A model generated the notes under the pieces. The model was not told the origin of the DNA and searched no databases. It saw only the letters and a program-made list of their open reading frames with translations. A stretch of DNA of 6,936 nt from Deltaproteobacteria bacterium (GTDB lineage: Bacteria > Desulfobacterota > DSM-4660 > Desulfatiglandales > Desulfatiglandaceae). Location: the NCBI GenBank assembly GCA_003646995.1, contig QMLZ01000152.1, forward strand, positions 1 through 6,936, read 5' to 3'. Positions 1-4,643 of this stretch are shown here, piece after piece; positions within the stretch are counted from its first letter, which is position 1, and each line of letters starts with the position of its first letter. The translations under genes and the position numbers were made by a program.

Positions 1-1
1 A

Positions 2-742
2 GAGGCCCTAGTAGATGGGATGCGAGAGCTAGCACTTGGTAATGAAGACAAGGCCTTCGAACACCTTAAGCAAGCAGTTCACCTGGCCGACGGCGCTTAC
101 CTTGCCGGGTTTTTGGCCTTCCAGAGAGGGATGCTTGAAGAGGCTGAACAATACTTTGCTGCTGCTTACAAGAACTATCGTAGGCTTGGGACATATTTTT
201 CCAAATATGGCATTTCAGCTACCATGAGCCTGCCTATCACTGATGAGGTCTCGGCCCACGTGAGCCCGAACGTACGGGGAATCCTCCTGGCCTTGGTCGA
301 GATCTATCAGAGACAGAAAAGACGGAAGGATGCCGTTGAATGCCTCAACAAGCTCCTCAGACTTGAACCTGATGATGTAGTAGTGAAGCTTTCACTTGCA
401 GAACTTTTGATGGAGATCCGCCCAGATTATCCAAATGCTTGCCGAAGGGTAGTAAGGTTGGCAGAGGGTGTAAAAAATGAATCCGAAATCCATGCCGCAC
501 TTTTGCTTTACAAAGCAAAGGCGCTAAGGAAGCTGGGGCTTCTTGATGCAGCTAGGGATGTCCTTACCAAAGCCCTCCGCCGCAAGAAAAACAGGTCAAA
601 CGAACTGCTCCACGCTCTCCGCTATGAGCGAGCGCTAGTCTACGAGACCTTGGGCCAGCAGAAACGTGCACGCTCAGAGCTTGAAAAGCTCTACGCCGAG
701 GTCCCTGATTATGAAGATGTGGCGGAAAGGTTAGGTATGTAA
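2..742 (+). CDS. Tetratricopeptide-repeat (TPR) protein, 3' part of gene
   Basis: The reading frame is open to the first base of the window (codons for E-A-L-V-D-G precede the first ATG at position 20) and the helical pattern is already under way there. The gene therefore almost certainly starts upstream, and the ATG at 20 is internal. The visible part is all helical, with TPR-like units: small residues at packing positions (GAYLAGFLAFQRGMLEEAEQ, then VEIYQRQKRRKDAVECL followed by RLEPDD, then KALRKLGLLDAARDVLTKAL, then RYERALVYETLGQQKRARSE). It ends in a YAEVPDYEDVAERLG-like tail. TPR proteins are protein-protein interaction scaffolds; the partner cannot be told from sequence. No membrane segment is visible in this part. 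The gene points towards the cassette array, which begins about 60 bp past its stop. It is probably host core or flanking sequence, not part of the array. Confidence 0.85.
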   Translation, partial: EALVDGMRELALGNEDKAFEHLKQAVHLADGAYLAGFLAFQRGMLEEAEQYFAAAYKNYRRLGTYFSKYGISATMSLPITDEVSAHVSPNVRGILLALVEIYQRQKRRKDAVECLNKLLRLEPDDVVVKLSLAELLMEIRPDYPNACRRVVRLAEGVKNESEIHAALLLYKAKALRKLGLLDAARDVLTKALRRKKNRSNELLHALRYERALVYETLGQQKRARSELEKLYAEVPDYEDVAERLGM

Positions 743-801
743 GGGCCTTCTATACTGCCTTTAGGTACTGAAAATTTTGCAATCCCTTTGCATCTGTCAG
801 G

Positions 802-875
802 CTTGAACACTGGGGACCCGCATGAGCGCTGGTATGGGGGCTGAGGGCTAAAATCCCCGGGTACCGGATTATGCC
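802..875 (-). repeat. Degenerate attC-like site after the PD-(D/E)XK cassette gene
   Basis: Read on the minus strand, the R''-like box GCATAAT includes the stop codon of the neighbouring gene. It is one base from being complementary to that cassette's own R' box (GTTATGC). The opposite end is TTCAAG preceded by a GTT (808-802), which fits GTTRRRY poorly. The arms share an ACCCG block (GGTACCCG against GGACCCG) at a fitting distance from the AAC/AAT cores, and GGGGA/TCCCC can also pair. This may be a worn array end, a non-functional attC, or simply a hairpin downstream of the gene. Confidence 0.45.
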
Positions 876-1330
876 TTATTGTTTTTTAGCTTTGGCAAGA
901 TCTTAGAAAAAGCATAATCTTCTAATAGGCCCATATTCTTTCTAGAAATGTTCAACCCCCATTCTGGCTTGCTTTTCTTACCTTCATAATCACGGTCAAC
1001 CAGTAGTTCATTGGGCTTCTTCCATGCTTCAGAAGGGATGAGATAAAGTTTCGGTTCAACACCTTCATGGAGAATAGCAAGGGCTAGATACAAATCAGGT
1101 GATAATTTAAATTTCTCCTTCTCCATGAAGACATAGCCCTTTTCCCTGATTGACTTAACTTGAATAGAAAGAAAAGGACCGTTTTCGTAACGCACTACAA
1201 AATCAACACCTCTATCATCTACTTCAGTAGTATACACCTGAAAGCCATGCATTATCATTTCCATTTTGACGAAATATTCACTAAAAGCGCCGACCTGTTG
1301 CCGATTTAGTTTACTCCATTCGTATCTCAT
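869..1330 (-). CDS. PD-(D/E)XK nuclease-like cassette protein (DUF4365-like)
   Basis: 153 aa. The N-terminal half has the signature of a small PD-(D/E)XK-fold domain: a helix carrying Glu18 (GAFSEYFVKMEM), then Asp43 in a GVDFVV strand, then Gln57-x-Lys59 in IQVKS. This is the E/D...QxK arrangement seen in DUF4365-like and restriction-endonuclease-like families, which usually cut or bind DNA with a metal ion. The C-terminal half (about 65-153) has no motif I recognise. No signal peptide or membrane segment is seen. On the minus strand the start follows a cassette R' box directly (GTTATGCC, then AGAAGGA, then ATG), as expected for a cassette gene. The stop codon lies in the R''-like box of the next site. 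Nuclease-type fold is well supported; activity and target are inference. A defence or DNA-repair role is possible. Confidence 0.75.
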   Translation of the reverse strand: MRYEWSKLNRQQVGAFSEYFVKMEMIMHGFQVYTTEVDDRGVDFVVRYENGPFLSIQVKSIREKGYVFMEKEKFKLSPDLYLALAILHEGVEPKLYLIPSEAWKKPNELLVDRDYEGKKSKPEWGLNISRKNMGLLEDYAFSKILPKLKNNKA

Positions 1331-1343
1331 GTCTTCCTTCTAG

Positions 1344-1375
1344 GCATAACGGCAAGCCCAGGCGTGCGGTTAGAC
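1344..1375 (-). repeat. Short attC-like hairpin with R boxes at both ends
   Basis: On the minus strand it reads from GTCTAAC to GTTATGC, 32 nt in all. The inner 24 nt pair with two mismatches (AAC/GTT, GCA/TGC and GCC/GGC), leaving a 2-nt loop. Both ends fit R-box patterns and the GTTATGC end is the start box of the PD-(D/E)XK cassette. It is well below the usual attC length (roughly 57 nt and up), so it may be an attC whose middle was deleted. A full-length partner arm further right was searched for by eye and not found. Confidence 0.4.
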
Positions 1376-1601
1376 CGAGTCGGCTGAAGAGCTTTGATAC
1401 TATCTAAGGCCTCCTCCCTCGCTGCCCCCAGGCAGGCCCAAACATGGTAAAATTAGGGTTTACCCAAACCATGACCCATAGAAAGCGGGAAACCATATGA
1501 GATTTTACACCAAACAACACAAATTTTATTGCACAATCAACCTTCGCAACACAAAATGGACGTTTCCATCTTCTTCGAAGTTACAGCCAGATGGCTCTCA
1601 A
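1350..1601 (-). other. Cassette-sized stretch without a convincing gene
   Basis: About 250 bp lie between the R' box of the site at 1596-1701 and the start box of the next cassette. No long minus-strand frame exists. The best is a 30-codon frame at 1496-1404 (starts M-V-S-R-F-L-W, ends G-R-R-P) with no ribosome-binding site, so I do not call it a gene. A hairpin lies at 1443-1473: CATGGT pairs with ACCATG, and inside it GGG pairs with CCC. This could be a non-coding cassette, one carrying a promoter or small RNA, or the remains of a decayed gene. Plus-strand frames here run against the array direction, and at least one crosses the attC. Confidence 0.4.
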
Positions 1602-1701
1602 CAGGCTCAAGGTCCGTTATCCACAGGTCCGAAAACTTGTCCCTCTTTTCGCAACAGAATTTTTTGCCTCCTGACATCCGGAGGCCTTATAGGTGTTGGG
1701 C
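1596..1701 (-). repeat. attC recombination site after the GIY-YIG gene
   Basis: On the minus strand it starts with GCCCAAC (a perfect RYYYAAC R'' box at 1701-1695) and ends with GTTGAGA (R', last base off consensus). The two arms match with equal spacing: CCCAACA, 5 nt, AAGG on one side and CTCAACA, 5 nt, AAGG on the other. That is the R-spacer-L layout of attC. The centre holds a further hairpin, GCCTCC pairing with GGAGGC. The R'' box is exactly complementary to GTTGGGC, the start box of this same two-gene cassette (2385-2379). Its sequence differs from the two sites to the right, so this cassette may have a different origin. Confidence 0.65.
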
Positions 1702-1709
1702 AAGTGATA

Positions 1710-2018
1710 CTACCTCTCTCCACAAGAAGGATTTGTGATACTTCTTATATATTGTTCAATTTCTGTTCTTCCTGATTGCTGGAGATGAGGAGTGTATGTG
1801 GCTGAATAGTAAATTACACCCCTGCAATTCTGCTTCCAGCAATTTTCTCTTTCATGATTCAACACTCGATTCTTTACATCGTGTGATTCACCTATGTCTA
1901 GAACTGTCCATGTTTCACCTGATTTACACCATATTACATAGACCCCTGATCTGGATTCAAGATTATTTGGATCTGTCCATGCCCCTTCGAACTGATACCC
2001 CCATCGTTCAAATGACAT
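1710..2018 (-). CDS. GIY-YIG nuclease-like cassette protein
   Basis: 102 aa, close to one bare GIY-YIG domain. Gly25-Val-Tyr (GVYVIW) is the GIY strand and Asp41-Ile-Gly (VLDIGES) is the YIG strand. A helix with Arg51 follows (VKNRVLNHER), matching the conserved catalytic Arg, and Glu86 or Glu88 (RTEIEQYI) matches the metal-binding Glu. The GIY-YIG fold cuts DNA in UvrC, homing endonucleases and some restriction enzymes. With no added DNA-binding domain the target is unknown. On the minus strand a GAAGGAG ribosome-binding site precedes the ATG by 6 nt. The ATG sits inside a GTTATGT string that mimics an R' box, but no partner arm is present. Only 44 bp separate it from the beta-flap gene, with no attC between, so the two genes appear to travel as one cassette. 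The stop lies just before the attC at 1596-1701. Confidence 0.8.
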   Translation of the reverse strand: MSFERWGYQFEGAWTDPNNLESRSGVYVIWCKSGETWTVLDIGESHDVKNRVLNHERENCWKQNCRGVIYYSATYTPHLQQSGRTEIEQYIRSITNPSCGER

Positions 2019-2062
2019 AACTTTCTCCTTCTACAAAATTTTTTAACTTTCTCATAGATTAT

Positions 2063-2365
2063 TCATATTTCATCAGGAGATGGAAAATCCTCATAACCTG
2101 CATACATAACGTAGCCGACATAGTTAACATAGGGGACTATTCCAATTCGATTCGCGTGTGGCATAAACCCAGCCTGACGTAAGGACTTTTTACTGAGGCA
2201 GGTTATTAGACTATCATTTTTAATTTCACCAAGATATTGACCGTCAGGGGAGTAGACTTCATCACCATAAAATTTGCCAACATGCCTACCGTCATGTGTC
2301 CACAGAGCATCGCCATCTCTATATCCAAAAAATTCTCCCCCCCATGTCCAAAGTGGTTTCATCAT
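2063..2365 (-). CDS. 4-fold beta-flap-like small cassette protein
   Basis: 100 aa. Short repeated beta elements are rich in Trp, Gly, Tyr and Asp: LWTWGGEFFGYRDGDALWTH, then DGRHVGKFYGDEVYSPDGQY, then LGEIK. A loop follows, and the tail is PYVNYVGYVMYAGYEDFPSP. This resembles the small '4-fold beta flap' family, whose function I do not know. The tail's YVGYVMYAGYEDFP-type end is very characteristic of that family, but the family call is from memory. Start: on the minus strand the cassette R' box GTTGGGC is followed by ATAAGGAGG and then ATG-ATG; the first Met is used here. It is the first gene of a two-gene cassette, with the GIY-YIG gene 44 bp downstream. There is no signal peptide. Confidence 0.7.
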   Translation of the reverse strand: MMKPLWTWGGEFFGYRDGDALWTHDGRHVGKFYGDEVYSPDGQYLGEIKNDSLITCLSKKSLRQAGFMPHANRIGIVPYVNYVGYVMYAGYEDFPSPDEI

Positions 2366-2378
2366 TTAACCTCCTTAT

Positions 2379-2463
2379 GCCCAACGTCATGGGTCACTTG
2401 CCCACATGAAGCAAGGCCGAAGGCCGCAGCGGAATGCCAGTCCACTGCACCCAATTGTTACGT
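2379..2463 (-). repeat. attC recombination site
   Basis: 85 bp. On the minus strand it starts ACGTAAC-AATT-GGGTG and ends at GTTGGGC, a perfect GTTRRRY R' box. The right arm (AAC-AATT-GGGTGCAGT) and the left arm (AAC-GTCAT-GGGTCACTT) pair as R and L boxes with unpaired extra bases. A tight hairpin, GGCC-TTC-GGCC, sits near the middle. The R'' box overlaps the stop codon of the HEPN-like gene. It is one base from complementarity to that cassette's start box (GTTATGT). It shares TAACAATTGGGTG with the next site at 3122-3193. Confidence 0.85.
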
Positions 2464-3108
2464 CTTGTAAAATTCTTCTTCGGTCATGCCTATAGCGCGT
2501 TCATCTTCATCTAAAGCCCACTTTAGTTTTACTGTCGTCTCAAAACTCTTCCTTATGGATGCATCAGTTCCGTTTCTAAGACTTTTTAAATAGTCTTCAA
2601 AATGGTTTTTGATACTCTCAAAAAAAAGCCTGGGATTTATAACTATTGACTCAATTCTAGAGGTGTCTAAGGTTTCATTATTTCTAGGGAATGAAATAAT
2701 TATTGGTTCTCTAGGGATATCACTGAAAAATACTCGATTTCTAAACATACCATCGTGAGCAAACCCACATCTTACTTGATCATAGATCGCACGTAGAACA
2801 AATTTGCGGGCATCCCTATCCTTATCCTGGATTGGGAAGACTCTGGAAAAACCTTTCGCGAAAAATTCAAACGACTTGTTTTTGCTGTCTTCCCCCGAAA
2901 GATATATTTCAATCCCCTCAAAATATGTCATTAAGAGGGCTACAGCAGCAATCTGACAATGGGGTATTTCAAGCAGTCGTTTTGCGGGCATTAGAAACCA
3001 ATTTCGCATTCTATCTTCGAAGACATCAACCAAGTCTTCATAAGTTGGCGATTCCAACTTTTCGTGAGTAAAATTTGGGCTTATAAAATTTAGCGTAACA
3101 TATTGCAT
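2458..3108 (-). CDS. HEPN-like cassette protein with R-x4-H motif
   Basis: 216 aa from the start chosen here. A longer frame upstream reads through the attC. The ATG at 3108 follows the R' box and a GGGGAGAAACC ribosome-binding site, the normal cassette layout. Mostly helical. A central helix, IAAVALLMTYFEGIEIYLSG (about 53-72), is followed by VRCGFAHDGMFR, in which Arg113 and His118 form an R-x4-H motif. This is the catalytic signature of HEPN-superfamily RNases. I recall related proteins of unknown function carrying FEGI and VRCG-F-H-DG blocks; that is memory, not a search. A proline-rich beta stretch follows (about 128-160), then charged helices to the end. No membrane segment is seen. RNA cleavage or a toxin/abortive-infection role is inference. 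No adjacent nucleotidyltransferase-type antitoxin is visible. Confidence 0.7.
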   Translation of the reverse strand: MQYVTLNFISPNFTHEKLESPTYEDLVDVFEDRMRNWFLMPAKRLLEIPHCQIAAVALLMTYFEGIEIYLSGEDSKNKSFEFFAKGFSRVFPIQDKDRDARKFVLRAIYDQVRCGFAHDGMFRNRVFFSDIPREPIIISFPRNNETLDTSRIESIVINPRLFFESIKNHFEDYLKSLRNGTDASIRKSFETTVKLKWALDEDERAIGMTEEEFYKT

Positions 3109-3121
3109 GGTTTCTCCCCAG

Positions 3122-3193
3122 ACATAACGATCCGGGTCAGTTGCCGCCAAGGAGCGTAGCAGATTGGCGGTCAAGTCCACCCAATTGTTATGT
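3122..3193 (-). repeat. attC recombination site (clearest of the array)
   Basis: 72 bp, with identical outer boxes: ACATAAC at one end and GTTATGT at the other. The arms are R (ACATAAC), a spacer (GATCC or AATT, unpaired), then L (GGGTCAGTTGCCGCCAA against GGGTGGACTTGACCGCCAA). They are nearly perfect inverted copies apart from a few unpaired extra bases, the hallmark of attC recognition by integron integrases. The stop codon (TAA) of the upstream HEPN/AbiU2-like gene lies in the R'' box. The next gene's ribosome-binding site follows R' within 10 nt. Confidence 0.9.
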
Positions 3194-3895
3194 TTTTCTT
3201 TTTGATAAAGGATGTTTCTTTTTTCCACAGGACTCTATCCAATGTTGGCTCATTAACTCCTTCTTCGGAGTGTCAACTATTACCTTCAATTGGTTAGGCG
3301 TTAGATTACTTTCAATGTCTGTGCAAAGACCCTCTATTCTATCCTGTAAGTATTCTTGAACTTTCGAAATACAGAATTCAATCTTGTTTAAGTCTACCAT
3401 CATGGACATTGGCGTTCTAGTTGTTTGTCCGGGTCTATTAATCTTTACCTTTCCAGGAACTGGACAATTAGGGAGACAGAACAGTTGGTGCCTGTTCGCT
3501 TCAAATTCATGGTGAGCATAAAATTTATCTCTAAGATCCATTGTATATCTATGTTTATCTTTGTCCTTATTAAAGATCTTATCAACTTGCTGGGCAAGGC
3601 TGGTTCTACCTTCGCTACTTCTGAATTGTTTTGCATATAGAACAACAACATATGAGAGCATACATTCTGAAATTGTCCAGGGATAACAACAATTCAATAA
3701 CTTCTGGATCCTTTGCTGACTTTCAACAGTCTGAATATGCCGCAAGGCTCTTAAAGCGTCTTCGGCATCGTACATATCATATTGTATTTCTATGAGTGAT
3801 TCGAGTTGTTTAATTTTTCTTAATAGGCGAGCATCGTTTTTAAATTCGGGCTGATCGATTGGAATTGGTATGCCAACAAAATCAATTGCAGCCAT
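3188..3895 (-). CDS. HEPN / AbiU2-like cassette protein with R-x5-H motif
   Basis: 235 aa, mostly helical. Residues 18-66 form charged helices, and about 74-92 is a more hydrophobic helix (ISECMLSYVVVLYAKQF). MDLRDKFYAHHEFEANRH (about 119-136) contains Arg122 and His128 as an R-x5-H motif in an LRDK-xx-AH context. That context is typical of HEPN and AbiU2-like proteins, where it forms an RNase site at a dimer interface. A cysteine-bearing loop follows (CLPNCPVPG, 140-148). The C-terminal end is strongly basic (GKKKHPLSKRK). On the minus strand the start has an AGAGG ribosome-binding site about 10 nt upstream, just after a degenerate R'-like box (GCTATGT). The stop lies inside the attC at 3122-3193. 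It is the first cassette in transcription order. An RNase or abortive-infection role is inferred from the motif only. Confidence 0.7.
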   Translation of the reverse strand: MAAIDFVGIPIPIDQPEFKNDARLLRKIKQLESLIEIQYDMYDAEDALRALRHIQTVESQQRIQKLLNCCYPWTISECMLSYVVVLYAKQFRSSEGRTSLAQQVDKIFNKDKDKHRYTMDLRDKFYAHHEFEANRHQLFCLPNCPVPGKVKINRPGQTTRTPMSMMVDLNKIEFCISKVQEYLQDRIEGLCTDIESNLTPNQLKVIVDTPKKELMSQHWIESCGKKKHPLSKRKT

Positions 3896-4127
3896 CTATT
3901 ATTATCCTCTAAAACATAGCAGGCATTGTACTGAATCTTGACTAATAGATATCACAACATTTCTGCACTGAAAATAGAAAAAATATTCTGTATGGTACCG
4001 TAGATCTTGGAAGTATGGTCCAATGGTCTTTAATAGTTGGGCCAAAATGCAAAAAGATCGTGGGAAATATAATGCTAGTTCCCTGGCTAGTTTTGTGCTG
4101 CACTATTTAGCTGGGTGAAATGTGCAG

Positions 4128-4152
4128 TGGATACACAAATTCACTGTATCCA
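4128..4152. repeat. 8-bp perfect inverted repeat
   Basis: TGGATACA and TGTATCCA are separated by 9 nt. The centre-to-centre distance of 17 bp is longer than one helical turn. It could be an operator for a dimeric regulator in the divergent promoter region or a small hairpin. It has no T-run, so it is not a terminator. Confidence 0.4.
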
Positions 4153-4250
4153 TAAGATCAATACGATAGAAACCTGATGTCAGCTCCCAAAATTGAGTTC
4201 GTATCTTGATATTTTCCCTGCCTAATTATGCCAACCGTTGTCTGCCTTCT

Positions 4251-4280
4251 TTGATTTTCCACCTATAGGCACCGTATCCT
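4251..4280 (+). promoter_or_regulatory. Possible sigma70-type promoter for the plus-strand group
   Basis: TTGATT, an 18-nt spacer, then TATCCT (four of six matches to TATAAT). It lies 40 bp upstream of the small basic gene. It is the best spaced pair I found here but weak, and shown by sequence pattern only. Confidence 0.25.
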
Positions 4281-4319
4281 TGCACTGATTAATTGACTAT
4301 GCCAAGGAGCGCTAATCCA

Positions 4320-4535
4320 ATGTCTCTCAAGAAAGTCAAAAAATCTAAACAAAAATCAAGGATTCCCGGGGTGGACGTTGGAGAAGTTGTGGATACCAGC
4401 CTTGGTCCTAAGAAGAAGGTTTGCTTCAACATCGGTGGCAAGTGGTATTTCAGGATGGTCGATCCCGATTGGAAGGCACCGGGTAGACCGAGGAAAAGGC
4501 GCAAGGCCAAAGGGCCAAAGATAAAGGCAAGCTAG
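4320..4535 (+). CDS. Small lysine-rich protein with AT-hook-like motif
   Basis: 71 aa from the ATG at 4320, chosen because AAGGAG (4304-4309) lies 10 nt upstream. The alternative ATG at 4299 and TTG at 4293 have no ribosome-binding site. The N-terminus is very basic (SLKKVKKSKQKSR). The middle has a short possibly beta segment (KKVCFNIGGKWYFRMVDPDW, 32-51). The tail APGRPRKRRKAKGPK (53-67) contains a G-R-P core flanked by basic residues, like an AT-hook that binds the minor groove of AT-rich DNA. The family is not recognised. It begins the plus-strand group and the protease start follows 56 bp later. Nucleoid or DNA binding is an inference, made more plausible by the HU-type gene in the same group. 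A ribosome-associated basic protein is an alternative. Confidence 0.6.
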   Translation: MSLKKVKKSKQKSRIPGVDVGEVVDTSLGPKKKVCFNIGGKWYFRMVDPDWKAPGRPRKRRKAKGPKIKAS

Positions 4536-4545
4536 TTTATGGATC

Positions 4546-4643
4546 CAACAAACGCAATAGACACAACGAACTCAAAAGACACATAGACCCAATGAACCCT
4601 AAAGACTCAATGAACCCAACGGACTCCATGACCGCAAAACCTT
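4546..4643 (+). repeat. 18-bp tandem repeat spanning the protease start codon
   Basis: The units are at 4546-4563, 4564-4581, 4590-4607 and 4608-4625, with a worn unit at 4626-4643. An 8-nt break lies between the second and third. The pattern is CAAYGAACYCWAAAGACW; for example CAATGAACCCTAAAGACT is followed by CAATGAACCCAACGGACT. The last units encode the protein repeat MNPKDS-MNPTDS-M, so copy number changes the spacing before the gene and the N-terminus of the protease. Confidence 0.75.

Larger units (their letters stand above)
802..3920 (-). mobile_element. Integron cassette array without integrase (CALIN)
   Basis: This block has only minus-strand genes, separated by imperfect palindromes with attC architecture: AAC/GTT core boxes, a spacer of about 5 nt that does not pair, then a second paired box with unpaired extra bases. 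In transcription order, R' boxes at cassette starts are GTTATGT (3128-3122), GTTGGGC (2385-2379), GTTGAGA (1602-1596) and GTTATGC (1350-1344). Each R'' box should be complementary to the R' box of its own cassette. The fit is perfect for the two-gene cassette (GCCCAAC with GTTGGGC). It is off by one base for both HEPN-like cassettes and for the PD-(D/E)XK cassette. The first cassette starts at a degenerate box, GCTATGT (3920-3914). No tyrosine-recombinase gene is visible, so it is a CALIN unless an integrase lies outside the window. Confidence 0.75.
3896..4319. other. Long divergent intergenic region at the array head
   Basis: No gene is seen in these 424 bp on either strand. It separates the minus-strand cassettes from the plus-strand protease group, so it should hold promoters for both. 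On the minus strand, TACAAT (3930-3925) is a fair -10 box for the first cassette, but no good -35 lies 16-18 nt upstream. A degenerate R' box (GCTATGT, 3920-3914) marks the likely array edge. A perfect GTTGGGC box stands at 4036-4042, but its flanks do not pair with the left end at even spacing, so no attC is called. No integrase remnant was recognised. Confidence 0.6.

Noticed and set aside
1404..1496. 30-codon minus-strand frame in the gene-less cassette
   Set aside because: It has no ribosome-binding site and is short. The tail is arginine-rich only because of a GC-rich stretch, and it overlaps the 1443-1473 hairpin.
1497..1775. Plus-strand open frames of 92 and 69 codons
   Set aside because: They run against the array direction, have no ribosome-binding site, cross the attC or the GIY-YIG gene's end, and their composition (Ser/Thr/Cys-rich, no motif) looks like antisense noise.
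2014..2062. Possible attC between the beta-flap and GIY-YIG genes, because GTTATGT occurs at the second start codon
   Set aside because: No R'' partner box or paired L arms exist in the 44-bp gap. The cassette-end logic (GCCCAAC with GTTGGGC) fits a two-gene cassette.
3109..3228. Forty extra N-terminal codons on the second HEPN-like gene
   Set aside because: They read straight through the attC at 3122-3193 and into the previous gene's end. The ATG at 3108 has a ribosome-binding site right after the R' box.
3914..4042. A fifth attC between GCTATGT and GTTGGGC
   Set aside because: The arms share only an ATTG block at unequal distances from the core boxes (about 4 versus 12 nt), so no attC fold is convincing.
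4064..4080. A perfect TATAAT at about 4070 as a plus-strand promoter
   Set aside because: The hexamer 17 nt upstream (AAATGC-like) does not resemble a -35 box, there is no extended -10 TG, and the next start codon is about 250 bp away.
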